Positions 1 through 6,895 are shown, counted from the first letter of the stretch. The stretch: DNA of 8,898 bases from an uncultured Lachnospiraceae bacterium (GCA_946538445.1 CAMNGO010000076.1:1-8898), one strand, 5' to 3'. Notes: generated by a model from the letters alone, not told the origin. A program made the numbers and translations.

Positions 1-278
1 GCTTCCTGAATCGTTACCCAATCCGTATAGTCATGGTCTTTCTTTGGAATCACTGTGATGGTTGATTCATCCTTTGCACCACAGGTTTTACAGTGGATTG
101 ATTTGCTTCCTTCTTCCTTGCAGGTGGCTTCTTTATCTACTGTGTATTCGTCATTCCAGGAATGGCCGGTGGCAGGAAATTCTTTTTCATATGTTTGTCC
201 ACAAATACTGCACTTGTATGAAGTACTCCCAGGTTCTATACACGTTGGAGGAATGGAGCTTTTCTCTACCCATTTATG
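1..278 (-). repeat. Protein-level CxxCG repeats inside the CAP-domain gene
   Basis: Three consecutive units begin at residues H317, H355 and H398, a period of about 38-43 residues. Each opens with His, one residue, then an aromatic (HKW, HSW, HDY). The two complete units continue with a T-C-x-E-x-G segment, a Cys about ten residues later, and CxxCG (CSICG, CKTCG). The third unit runs off the window edge, so the copy number is unknown. Similar Cys-rich repeats occur in exported proteins of Clostridia. The paired Cys could bind metal or form disulfides; the sequence does not tell which. Confidence 0.7.
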
Positions 279-1226
279 ATCTTCAACTGTAATAGTTGTT
301 TTGTATTCGTTTCCATTATATTTTGCTGTGACAGTTGCGGTACCTGCGGAGATGCCATTGACAAGACCTTGACTATTGACAGCGGCGATCTGGGTATTAC
401 TGCTCCCCCAGCTTGTTTCTCCCATCAGTTTGACTTTTGAAACCTTGGGACTCCAGGAACTTCCCAGATCATTCTCATAACTTGTTTCGGCATTTAGAGA
501 AAGATTTTCTGTTTTTCCAAGGTGGATTGTTTTCGCTGTAGCAGGCGAAATGGTAAGATTGGCCTTTTTTATCTCCACCTTTTGCTGATATGCCCCCTTG
601 GCTCCGCTTTGATTCTCATTGAGTCCTGATCCTATCTTCAATTCTCCGGCCACTGCTCCGTATCCGGTCGAAGGTCTGAAGGCACCGATTCCTATATACG
701 TATATCGGGGATTAATGATGGATCTATAATGGCCTGCACCTGAAGCATTATTGATCCAGTCACTCTTTTCCCTATACCATTGATTGATTCCACCCAGGAT
801 ATCTGCACTACCGTTCCAGGCAAGATTTTCTGAATTAGATGATATTCCGTTGTATGATACCCCACTCCATGATTTATCATTTGGCCTTGTGTGATCCATG
901 TGAACGGTAGCTTCAGCAGCTCTTGTCTGGGCAATCCATTCCAGATCGGATGACCATTTGATCTCCACATAATCTGCTTCCGTGAGAGCACGGGAAGGAT
1001 TACGTGGATCCCAGACTCCTTCCTTACAGGCCTCCAGACGAATCTCATTGATTCTCGAGAGAATATCTTCCTTTGTCAAATAGTTGAAGGTTCCTTCCAG
1101 AAGGACTATTTCGTTCCCATCTGAAGCTGTACTGACATCCGTTTCTCTGACCGGATTATCCGCAGCCTCTACAGGAGTGATAAATAAAAATAAAAATAAT
1201 AACAACAGTAACAAGATTTTTTTCAC
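1..1226 (-). CDS. Secreted CAP-domain (SCP-like) protein with Big_2-like domain and CxxCG repeats, partial
   Basis: About 408 codons are visible and the frame stays open past base 1, so the C-terminus is missing. The start is a GTG at 1224-1226, chosen because GGAGG (complement of 1235-1239) lies 8 nt upstream and a textbook signal peptide follows (KK, then a Leu/Phe-rich core, ending near VEAA at residue 22). Residues about 50-205 fit the CAP/SCP superfamily: an H-x2-HTR element (H109-R114), SENLAWN (E133), and GHYRSIINP leading to YIGIG (from G165), which match the CAP signature blocks. Residues about 221-315 resemble a bacterial Ig-like Big_2 domain (SLNAE, then AAVNSQGLVNGISAGTATVTA). From H317 on come CxxCG repeats. 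The protein is expected to be exported and may act at the cell surface; the biochemical role of bacterial CAP domains is mostly unknown. No anchor is visible, though it could lie beyond the edge. Confidence 0.85.
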   Translation of the reverse strand, partial: MKKILLLLLLFLFLFITPVEAADNPVRETDVSTASDGNEIVLLEGTFNYLTKEDILSRINEIRLEACKEGVWDPRNPSRALTEADYVEIKWSSDLEWIAQTRAAEATVHMDHTRPNDKSWSGVSYNGISSNSENLAWNGSADILGGINQWYREKSDWINNASGAGHYRSIINPRYTYIGIGAFRPSTGYGAVAGELKIGSGLNENQSGAKGAYQQKVEIKKANLTISPATAKTIHLGKTENLSLNAETSYENDLGSSWSPKVSKVKLMGETSWGSSNTQIAAVNSQGLVNGISAGTATVTAKYNGNEYKTTITVEDHKWVEKSSIPPTCIEPGSTSYKCSICGQTYEKEFPATGHSWNDEYTVDKEATCKEEGSKSIHCKTCGAKDESTITVIPKKDHDYTDWVTIQE

Positions 1227-1297
1227 AATGTTTTCCTCCACTTCTTTTATAGAATTCTTGTTGAGTTACTGATTTATAAAAGAGTACTCACACATTA

Positions 1298-1326
1298 ATT
1301 TTACAGAATTTTACATCGTAAAACAA
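1298..1326 (-). promoter_or_regulatory. Candidate sigma-A promoter of the CAP-domain gene
   Basis: Read on the minus strand, TTGTTT (1321-1326) and TAAAAT (1298-1303) are separated by exactly 17 nt. The -10 box lies 71 nt upstream of the GTG start. It sits just downstream of the terminator of the preceding operon, which suits an independent transcription unit. This is a match to consensus only; AT-rich sequence makes chance matches likely. Confidence 0.45.
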
Positions 1327-1339
1327 CACTTTTTTATAC

Positions 1340-1369
1340 AAAAAAGGATGCAGCCTCCGTGCTGCATCC
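1340..1369 (-). terminator. Intrinsic terminator at the end of the six-gene operon
   Basis: A perfect 9-bp stem (GGATGCAGC, complementary arms at 1346-1354 and 1361-1369) with a 6-nt loop is followed on the minus strand by six T (1340-1345). It begins 14 nt after the stop codon of the Big_2 gene and has the right polarity to end transcription of the genes upstream on the minus strand. Confidence 0.9.
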
Positions 1370-1383
1370 CTTTCATCAGTATT

Positions 1384-2439
1384 TTACTTAATCTTAATTG
1401 TCAGGCTCTTCTTCTTTCCGGTACCATCCGTAGCCATAGCAGTGATCTTCACCTTCTTGCCTTTGCCGGCTTTCAGGGCTTTTACTTTGCCGGATGAAGT
1501 AACAGTAGCATACTTGGGTTTATTGGAACTCCACTTCACTTTTTTATTCACCGGTTTGCCCTTGGAAGTCTTCACCACGCTTTTAAGCTTCATGGTCTTT
1601 CCAACCTTAAGGGTTTTCCTGGCCCCCTTGACGGTGATTTTCTTCACTGCACCTTTCATAACCTTAATCTTATAGGATGTAGATACTCCGGAACCATCTG
1701 CTGCGGTGGCTGTTATGATCACAGATTTACCGCCGGTTCCTTTTTTAATGATTACTTTACCGCTTTGGGTCACAGTGGCAATCTTTGTATCAGCGGATGT
1801 CCATTTTAATGCCTTGTTACCGGCATTTACCGGAAGAACGGTCGGAGTAAGCTGTATGGATTTACCGGCTGCGATATTGGTGGATAAACCGGACAGGCTA
1901 ATATTCGTTACTTTCGGCATTGTCATGTCCGTCACTACGTTCACCTTAGGTTCCTCAGGGATTTTGGTGATATCTTTCTCGTAAGAATTGGACGTATATC
2001 TGCCGATGATACCATTGCTCAGGCTCACATAAAATGAATAAGAACACCCTGGTTTAGCCGTAAAGCTAAAGCTGTCTCCCTCATACATCTTACCATTGAT
2101 CTGACTGATAATAATTTCTGTGTTTTGTTCGATGTCTCTCTCTGACACTCTCCATTTGAAAGGCAGTCCTCCATACTCTTCCACTAATGATGCATCCAAA
2201 GTTGCGGTAAAGGTATGCTCCATATTGCTTAGAACATCACTATGCCCTTGCCCCATATCGTCGTAGGTCTCTTTAAATGTATTCTCTTTTGAGCAATCAT
2301 CGCTATGGTGGATTATGATACCTGAGGGAGTCCCACTGGCCCTAAGGTACTGAGGGGATAGCAACGAGCAGGCTATTGCTATTATGGCTGATACTATTAA
2401 TTTGGTGAAAACAATATGAAATGTTCTCTGTTTCTTCAT
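1384..2439 (-). CDS. Secreted lysine-rich protein with two C-terminal Big_2 (Ig-like) domains
   Basis: The 351-residue product begins with a signal peptide: basic MKKQR, then a hydrophobic stretch at about 12-28, with likely cleavage near A34. Residues about 70-165 form a Ser/Thr- and aromatic-rich, beta-looking region I do not recognise. Two Big_2-type domains follow at about 178-260 and 266-351, each with the usual W-x-S (KWTS, KWSS), ATV, S-G-K-V and ITA elements. Big_2 domains are found in adhesins and other cell-surface proteins. The last 86 residues are about one third Lys, which could favour binding to anionic wall polymers; that is inference. There is no LPXTG motif, membrane anchor or catalytic domain. 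The ATG follows GGAGAG. It is the last gene of the unit, 14 nt after the sirtuin gene, whose stop codon abuts its ribosome site, and it is followed by the terminator. Confidence 0.85.
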   Translation of the reverse strand: MKKQRTFHIVFTKLIVSAIIAIACSLLSPQYLRASGTPSGIIIHHSDDCSKENTFKETYDDMGQGHSDVLSNMEHTFTATLDASLVEEYGGLPFKWRVSERDIEQNTEIIISQINGKMYEGDSFSFTAKPGCSYSFYVSLSNGIIGRYTSNSYEKDITKIPEEPKVNVVTDMTMPKVTNISLSGLSTNIAAGKSIQLTPTVLPVNAGNKALKWTSADTKIATVTQSGKVIIKKGTGGKSVIITATAADGSGVSTSYKIKVMKGAVKKITVKGARKTLKVGKTMKLKSVVKTSKGKPVNKKVKWSSNKPKYATVTSSGKVKALKAGKGKKVKITAMATDGTGKKKSLTIKIK

Positions 2440-2453
2440 GGCATTCTCTCCTT

Positions 2454-3395
2454 TTATAAGTTGACGATCTCTTTTAAAATTTCTCCTACATCCCCATTTA
2501 CGCAGATAGATTTCTCCCTGATCTCATCAGGTGCACAGGCTTCTCCTGCGTTCACACAGGCATATGTGGCATCCGGCCAGTCATTTGTCATCTTCCAGAA
2601 ATTATATTTTATGATGCCGGGGGTATTAAATCCTACTGCCAGCTCCAGGAAGAGGGTTTTCTGATTCTCGTGCCGGTTCAGATAATCCATGTAATTCCTA
2701 GAAGCTTTCTGCCAGCCTTCATCCTCCACAAAAGTATCATCCGCACGGAGATTCATACTCATGGGTTCCCCACATACGGGACAATAAGGAACGAGGTCCG
2801 AAGGAACTAACATGTTCAGTTTCTTATAATCCGGTTCCCCATCCTCATTAACAGGGGGCTGCAGTCTGCCGGCTTCATCGATGGAGAAGCCCTGGGACAG
2901 AACCATCTTTACAACTTTTGACTTGTTGTCATAGGTCCTTCTATGACATGGGGAACTGCACTGCCACAGACCATAATCTCCCTGGGTGTAAAACATTCGG
3001 TTTTTATCGAATCCTGCTTTCTGGAACTGATGGTCCACGTTGGTGGTAAGTACAAAATAATCTTTGTCCTTAACCATTTCATACAAGGTATCGTAGACCG
3101 GTTTCGGGGCTTTCATATATCGGTTGATAAAGATATTTCTGCTCCAGAAGGCCCATTGTTCCTCCAGAGTTTCATAGTGATAGAAACCACCGGCATACAT
3201 ATCATGAAAATGATACCTGTCAGAGAAATCTTTAAAGTATCTCGCAAATCGTTCCCCGGCATATTCAAATCCTGCTGACGTGGAAAGTCCTGCTCCGGCT
3301 CCTATGATTATGGCTTCCGCCTCATCAATGGCTTCCCTAAGTTTGGAGATTCCGTCGGGAGTATCGAATACTCTCAGTTTTATTTGATCATTCAT
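2454..3395 (-). CDS. Class-M-like sirtuin (SIR2 family; probable NAD-dependent protein ADP-ribosyltransferase)
   Basis: The product is 313 residues from the preferred ATG. The Rossmann-fold NAD-binding start is seen as GAGAGLSTSAG (32-42). TTNVD (117-121) replaces the canonical TQNID, and YTQGDYG carries Gln138 where deacetylases have the catalytic His of the HG motif. A zinc-finger set C146, C150, C205, C208 (CSSPC and CPVC) is intact. The canonical PDFR after the glycine loop is absent; GFEYAGERF stands there. Asn119 and Gln138 are 19 residues apart, as I recall for the Asn118/Gln137 pair of Streptococcus pyogenes SirTM, a protein ADP-ribosyltransferase. This suggests transfer of ADP-ribose from NAD rather than deacylation. 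The usual SirTM partners (macrodomain, GcvH-like protein, lipoate ligase) are not in the window. A GTG at 3422 would add nine residues but lacks a good ribosome site. Family membership is firm; activity is inferred. Confidence 0.88.
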   Translation of the reverse strand: MNDQIKLRVFDTPDGISKLREAIDEAEAIIIGAGAGLSTSAGFEYAGERFARYFKDFSDRYHFHDMYAGGFYHYETLEEQWAFWSRNIFINRYMKAPKPVYDTLYEMVKDKDYFVLTTNVDHQFQKAGFDKNRMFYTQGDYGLWQCSSPCHRRTYDNKSKVVKMVLSQGFSIDEAGRLQPPVNEDGEPDYKKLNMLVPSDLVPYCPVCGEPMSMNLRADDTFVEDEGWQKASRNYMDYLNRHENQKTLFLELAVGFNTPGIIKYNFWKMTNDWPDATYACVNAGEACAPDEIREKSICVNGDVGEILKEIVNL

Positions 3396-3403
3396 TAAGC
3401 TAA

Positions 3404-3411
3404 CCGCCTTT
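3404..3411 (-). promoter_or_regulatory. Ribosome binding site that sets the sirtuin start
   Basis: AAAGGCGG on the minus strand ends 8 nt before the ATG at 3393-3395. The alternative upstream GTG (3420-3422) has no purine-rich site at suitable distance, so the shorter protein is preferred. Confidence 0.7.
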
Positions 3412-3440
3412 CTTTTTATCACTGCTTCTGGTATGCACCA

Positions 3441-4217
3441 TCAAAATCTTAATGACAGACAGCTCAATCCTCCGTCAAGCTTTCTAAATTCTGAGGTGTC
3501 GACTTCGATCGTTTCGTAACCCATGGTCTGAACTGCTTTTAAGACTGCCGGATAACCTGCGGGGACGATCACCCTTCCGTTCACCCAGATACAGTTTGCG
3601 GCATAAGCTTCCTCTTCCGGGATCACATACCTGTTATATTTTTGAAACTCCGGCTTATGGATGAATTCTCCGGAGACCAACAGGTTATTGTTCTCGAGAT
3701 AATTGACGCCGGTTTTAAGGTGCAGGACTTCCTCCAACTTTACTTCCGAACAGTAATATCCGTATTTTCCAAGGATATCTGCGAATTGTCTGATTCCTTC
3801 TTCATTGGTCCTCTGGGATCTGCCCACATAGAAATGATCACCGCACATCATAACATCCCCGCCTTCCAGTGTGCCGGGATGGCAGATGTGTTCAATCCTT
3901 TCTTCCGGATAGAATTTTCTTATCGTTTCTTCGATGGAACTGGTCTCCCCATTTCTGGAAGCTGCTCCCGGGTTGGTGATGATGGCACACTTTTCTGTCA
4001 GCACGGCAGGATCCTCCACAAAGCAGGAATCCGGATAATCCTCATCCGGCGGAAGGATCGTGACATCAACATCACATTTCTTTAAGGCTTCGATGTATGC
4101 GCCATGCTGGTCAAGGGCCAGTTTGTAATCCGGCTTCCCGGGGTACAGCCCCGAAGTAATCCCCTGGATCATGGCTTTGCATGGGCGCCTCACAATCACA
4201 TGGTTAAATCTTTTCAT
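3441..4217 (-). CDS. Dimethylarginine dimethylaminohydrolase (DDAH)-like amidinohydrolase
   Basis: The 258-residue product matches the DDAH branch of the guanidino-modifying (pentein-fold) enzymes. It starts with a VRRP block, then DSCFVED (63-69), GTLEGGD (115-121), SQRTNEEG (134-141), LHLKTG (165-170), EEEAYAAN (201-208), and ends with DGGLSCLSLRF. The catalytic triad can be placed as Glu118, His166 and Cys253, each four higher than Glu114, His162 and Cys249 of the Pseudomonas aeruginosa enzyme as I recall it; length also fits (254 there). DDAH hydrolyses methylated arginines to citrulline and a methylamine. An arginine deiminase is usually about 400 residues, so that is less likely. Substrate is not settled by sequence alone. 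No signal peptide, so cytoplasmic. The ATG lies 14 nt after the flavoprotein stop and follows a modest site (AGGGTG). Confidence 0.85.
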   Translation of the reverse strand: MKRFNHVIVRRPCKAMIQGITSGLYPGKPDYKLALDQHGAYIEALKKCDVDVTILPPDEDYPDSCFVEDPAVLTEKCAIITNPGAASRNGETSSIEETIRKFYPEERIEHICHPGTLEGGDVMMCGDHFYVGRSQRTNEEGIRQFADILGKYGYYCSEVKLEEVLHLKTGVNYLENNNLLVSGEFIHKPEFQKYNRYVIPEEEAYAANCIWVNGRVIVPAGYPAVLKAVQTMGYETIEVDTSEFRKLDGGLSCLSLRF

Positions 4218-4231
4218 AGCTGTTTCTCACC

Positions 4232-4858
4232 CTATTTCCCATCCGGGAAGCTTGTGAAGCTATCTTTCTCCACAAGCGGAAGTCCATATTTATTTTTGGC
4301 ATCCGCGATAGCCTTTATCATGAAAGACATATTCCTGGCCAGGTTTCTCAAGGTCTGGAGGCCTTCCAGGTCTTTTTTCACATCCTCCCCGGTAAAGCCA
4401 TGCACCTGGTTCCAATAGGAACTGGAGGCCACCGGCATACTGCTTATGGTGAAATACTTGTTCAGGACATCAAAAGAAGCGGAATTTCCTCCTCTTCTGC
4501 AACTGACCACCGATGCTCCGACTTTCATATGTTTGCTAAAGGGTGTGCTGTAGAAGAGACGATCCATGCAGGCAAGTAATGTTGCATTTGGAGAGGCAAA
4601 ATAAACCGGACTTCCAATCACCAGGCCATCTGCTTCTTCTAATTTCGGTGCCAGCTCGTTCACAATATCATCAAAGACACATTTTCCAAGTTCTTCGCAA
4701 CGTCCACAGGCGATACATCCCCGGATATCTTTGTTTCCGACATGTATCAATTCTGTTTTCATACCTTCCTCCTGAAATGTCTTAACCATTTCTTCCAATG
4801 CAGTCGCTGTGCAGCCATGTAAGTTAGGGCTGCCATTCAATAATAACACTTTTGCCAT
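4232..4858 (-). CDS. Iron-sulfur flavoprotein, NADPH-dependent FMN reductase/flavodoxin-like family
   Basis: The 208-residue product has the flavodoxin-like fold signatures: a beta strand then the FMN-phosphate loop NGSPN (8-12), and GSPVYF-x3-NA (82-92), the flavin-ring contact typical of the FMN_red family. Between them, Cys48, Cys51, Cys54 and Cys60 form a compact C-x2-C-x2-C-x5-C motif, the 4Fe-4S ligand pattern of archaeal and clostridial iron-sulfur flavoproteins. Such proteins shuttle electrons, often in anaerobes facing oxidative stress; the partner here is unknown. It is cytoplasmic, with no export signal. The start is supported by GGAGG 8 nt before the ATG. It lies 32 nt after the propeller gene and 14 nt before the DDAH-like gene. 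It could supply electrons to the radical SAM protein of the same unit, but nothing in the sequence proves this. Confidence 0.88.
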   Translation of the reverse strand: MAKVLLLNGSPNLHGCTATALEEMVKTFQEEGMKTELIHVGNKDIRGCIACGRCEELGKCVFDDIVNELAPKLEEADGLVIGSPVYFASPNATLLACMDRLFYSTPFSKHMKVGASVVSCRRGGNSASFDVLNKYFTISSMPVASSSYWNQVHGFTGEDVKKDLEGLQTLRNLARNMSFMIKAIADAKNKYGLPLVEKDSFTSFPDGK

Positions 4859-4890
4859 TGTTATATTCCTCCTTCTTTTGATCAGATTCT

Positions 4891-5895
4891 CTAATCCATA
4901 GTTAATTGATAGATATTCATACAGGTATAGAGCGTTTTATAGTGAGACGCCATATTGAAAAATATCGATCCGTCCGGCTGAACCTGAATTCCTTCCGCCT
5001 CTCTGTGCAGAAGTCCTGCCGCTCCCGTCACTGTTTTGGTCCGGCTAATGTTGGATTCATAATCATAACGTCGGATCACAGTAGGATAATACTTTTTAGA
5101 CAGTTCCTTCATCTCGGATTGGGAGGCTGTCCCCTCTATGGTATATATCCTTGTTCCCTCTATATCAAAACCTTGAAATGGACCGGCAGTCCTGGGGCAG
5201 GCTACCTTCTTCAATATTTTCCGAGGTTTGATTTTTTTCCCTTTTATCAGATTATAATAGATAAAGTACTGTTTATTTCCGGATGTATATCGAACCGCCA
5301 GTCTCTTTCCCTCCGGATCGATGGCAGGATAGACATTGGTAGCATACTTCCTGCTCTTCTTTGACAGAGGGATACGATAACGGCAGCTGCCATGTTTATT
5401 CAGCACTTTACCGCTCTTAAATGTAAAGCGGGTGATGGCGGTACTGTTGCCCCTCTTGCCGTCACAGCCCGTCCAGAGCCATGTCTTCCCATTGACTCTG
5501 ATACAGTCAAGATTGGTCCCATGACCAAAATGCTTTAAGGTCATAAATGAGGATTGATAGGTTCCATCCTTCAGCCAGGTAATCTTTGTCAGTCTCAGGC
5601 TGTCTGACCCCGTGGCCAGCTGGGACAGATAGTAGAAGCTTGTCCCATCATAAGCATAGCCCTGGGGTAATCTTGCCGTTGACAGACGGGCTGCAGGATG
5701 TACCAGCTTTATATCACTACCGGCCGGTTCTGCGGGTGTTGTAGCCATAATCGCCTTCTGAAGATCCCTTGTCATGGGGGGAAGGCCGGTATTTTCTTTC
5801 TTATTTATATTTTTTACCACATAGGCATCCACATAGGCAGGCATCAGGCTCAGGCATAGCAGAAATACCATTATGGAAATCATACTCTTTCTCAT
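4891..5895 (-). CDS. Secreted beta-propeller protein, TagC/P68-RBP or helveticin-J-like
   Basis: The 334-residue product has a clear signal peptide (MRKS, hydrophobic core to about 20, likely cleavage after YVDA at 24). The mature part shows recurring blade-like motifs: PQGYAYD (77-83), LTKITW (101-106), KHFGHG (121-126), WLWTGCDG (139-146), a YPAIDPEGKRLAVRY strand pair (189-203), FQGFDIEG (240-247), EAEGIQ (299-304) and FFNMASH (312-318). The QGF...Y, FGHG and LWT motifs recall the five-bladed propeller shared by phage P68 receptor-binding proteins and TagC; the QGF, EGI and YPAI features also recall the helveticin-J bacteriocin family. I place it in this broad group without choosing a function: wall-polymer binding and bacteriocin-like activity are both possible. 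Its ATG overlaps the stop of the upstream radical SAM gene (ATGA), and its GGAGG lies within that gene, so translational coupling is likely. Confidence 0.75.
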   Translation of the reverse strand: MRKSMISIMVFLLCLSLMPAYVDAYVVKNINKKENTGLPPMTRDLQKAIMATTPAEPAGSDIKLVHPAARLSTARLPQGYAYDGTSFYYLSQLATGSDSLRLTKITWLKDGTYQSSFMTLKHFGHGTNLDCIRVNGKTWLWTGCDGKRGNSTAITRFTFKSGKVLNKHGSCRYRIPLSKKSRKYATNVYPAIDPEGKRLAVRYTSGNKQYFIYYNLIKGKKIKPRKILKKVACPRTAGPFQGFDIEGTRIYTIEGTASQSEMKELSKKYYPTVIRRYDYESNISRTKTVTGAAGLLHREAEGIQVQPDGSIFFNMASHYKTLYTCMNIYQLTMD

Positions 5896-6794
5896 TTTTC
5901 ATCCTCCTGAGGGCCAATCAGATCAAATATACTTAGCTGCCTGTACTTCTCCGGCAATTCCTGCATATAGCGGAAACATTCATCCGGATTGGAGATGATT
6001 CCGTATTTCTCACAGGTCAGATGAAAGAGGTCCATCAGCTCCCCGGAATTGGGACTTGGAACATGATAGGAATTGCCATATAATTCTATATACTTACTCT
6101 TCAGACCCGGGAAATATTTATCAAGTGCAGCATAATAATACTCCCTGTCACCTTCCCGAAGGGTTAGACCCATATCAAAACAGATAATTCCTTTCACCCC
6201 GGTCCGGATACAGTTTTCAAGGATTGCTGTGATGTTTTCTTCCGTATCGTTGATAAATGGAAGGATGGGGGTCAGCCATACCACAGTAGGAATCCCTCTT
6301 TCCTGCATCTGCTCCAGCACCTGAATCCGCCGTTTTGTGTTGCAGACCCCGGGCTCGATGATCCTGCACAACTTGTCATCATAAGTAGTAAGTGTCAACT
6401 GTACGACACATTTGGCGGAACGATTTATCTGATCCAGCAATTCGATGTCTTGAAGGATGCGGTCTGATTTTGTCTGTATCGCGGCACCGAAACCATACTT
6501 CAGGATAATCTCCAGACATCTTCTCGTAAGGCGGAGTTTCTCTTCACAGTGCATATAAGGATCTGACATGGACCCGGTTCCGATCATGCATCTTTGGCGC
6601 TTGGAACGCAAGGCTTTCTCCAGCAATTCAGGAGCATTCTGTTTCACTTCGATATCCTCAAATGGATGAGTGAACTGATAGCAGCGGCTTCTGCTGTCAC
6701 AATAGATACACCCGTGAGTGCATCCCCTGTAGATATTCATTCCAGAAAACCCTTTGCTCCCGGTCAGTATCCCTTTGGCATCTACGAAATGCAT
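5892..6794 (-). CDS. Radical SAM protein, SPL/COG1533 (SplB-related) family
   Basis: The 300-residue product carries CTHGCIYC, placing the three 4Fe-4S/SAM cysteines at 25, 29 and 32 in C-x3-C-x2-C spacing. GTGSMSDPYMHCEE (72-85) corresponds to the G-T-x-x-DPYQ-x-E block common in COG1533 proteins, and IQTKS (112-116) and LTLTTYDD (about 134-141) continue the TIM-barrel pattern. Length is normal for the family, and the C-terminus (PNSGELM... LSIFDL) is without extra cysteine clusters. The COG name 'DNA repair photolyase' comes from spore photoproduct lyase; most members, including this one, have no proven substrate. It is the first gene of the six-gene unit, with a 66-nt leader or so after the candidate promoter, and a purine-rich site (GGGTGATC) before the ATG. 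It overlaps the secreted propeller gene by 4 nt. Confidence 0.88.
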   Translation of the reverse strand: MHFVDAKGILTGSKGFSGMNIYRGCTHGCIYCDSRSRCYQFTHPFEDIEVKQNAPELLEKALRSKRQRCMIGTGSMSDPYMHCEEKLRLTRRCLEIILKYGFGAAIQTKSDRILQDIELLDQINRSAKCVVQLTLTTYDDKLCRIIEPGVCNTKRRIQVLEQMQERGIPTVVWLTPILPFINDTEENITAILENCIRTGVKGIICFDMGLTLREGDREYYYAALDKYFPGLKSKYIELYGNSYHVPSPNSGELMDLFHLTCEKYGIISNPDECFRYMQELPEKYRQLSIFDLIGPQEDEK

Positions 6795-6866
6795 CTGATC
6801 ACCCTTCCCCTTTCCCGGTCAATCCTTCAAGCCTATACTCTTATGTTTTTTCACTCTTTAAGTACA

Positions 6867-6895
6867 ATTTTAAATAAAAAAAGGAAATAAGACAA
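6867..6895 (-). promoter_or_regulatory. Candidate sigma-A promoter of the six-gene unit
   Basis: On the minus strand TTGTCT (6890-6895) and TAAAAT (6867-6872) are spaced by 17 nt. The -10 box is 72 nt upstream of the radical SAM start. It diverges from the antitoxin promoter; the two -35 boxes are about 56 nt apart. The spacer contains a run of seven T, so part of the match may reflect base composition. Confidence 0.5.

Larger units (their letters stand above)
1340..6895 (-). other. Putative six-gene transcription unit
   Basis: Six minus-strand genes lie between a candidate promoter (6867-6895) and a strong terminator (1340-1369). The junctions are a 4-nt ATGA overlap, then gaps of 32, 14, 45 and 14 nt. 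No internal terminator was seen. The order of transcription is radical SAM protein, secreted beta-propeller, Fe-S flavoprotein, DDAH-like hydrolase, class-M-like sirtuin, secreted Big_2 protein. Co-transcription is inferred from spacing; internal promoters cannot be excluded. Confidence 0.65.

Noticed and set aside
692..1048. Minus-strand open frame of about 118 codons in another frame of the CAP-domain gene
   Set aside because: The overlapping frame from the GTG at 1226 has a signal peptide, good ribosome site and CAP motifs throughout, so this frame is a by-product.
2454..3395. Sirtuin of a phage-defence system (Thoeris/SIR2-type NAD depletion)
   Set aside because: The protein is a single-domain SirTM-like enzyme with a Cys4 zinc site; no helicase, Argonaute, TIR or other defence partner is nearby.
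3642..4085. Plus-strand open frame of about 147 codons opposite the DDAH-like gene
   Set aside because: It is a shadow of a gene with clear catalytic motifs on the minus strand; no family resemblance.
4906..5364. Plus-strand open frame of about 152 codons opposite the propeller gene
   Set aside because: It is antisense to a signal-peptide-bearing gene with family motifs and has no domain of its own.
5892..6794. True DNA photolyase or spore photoproduct lyase
   Set aside because: It shares the radical SAM core and COG1533 motifs only; I could not identify the conserved C-terminal Cys and substrate-binding features of spore photoproduct lyase.
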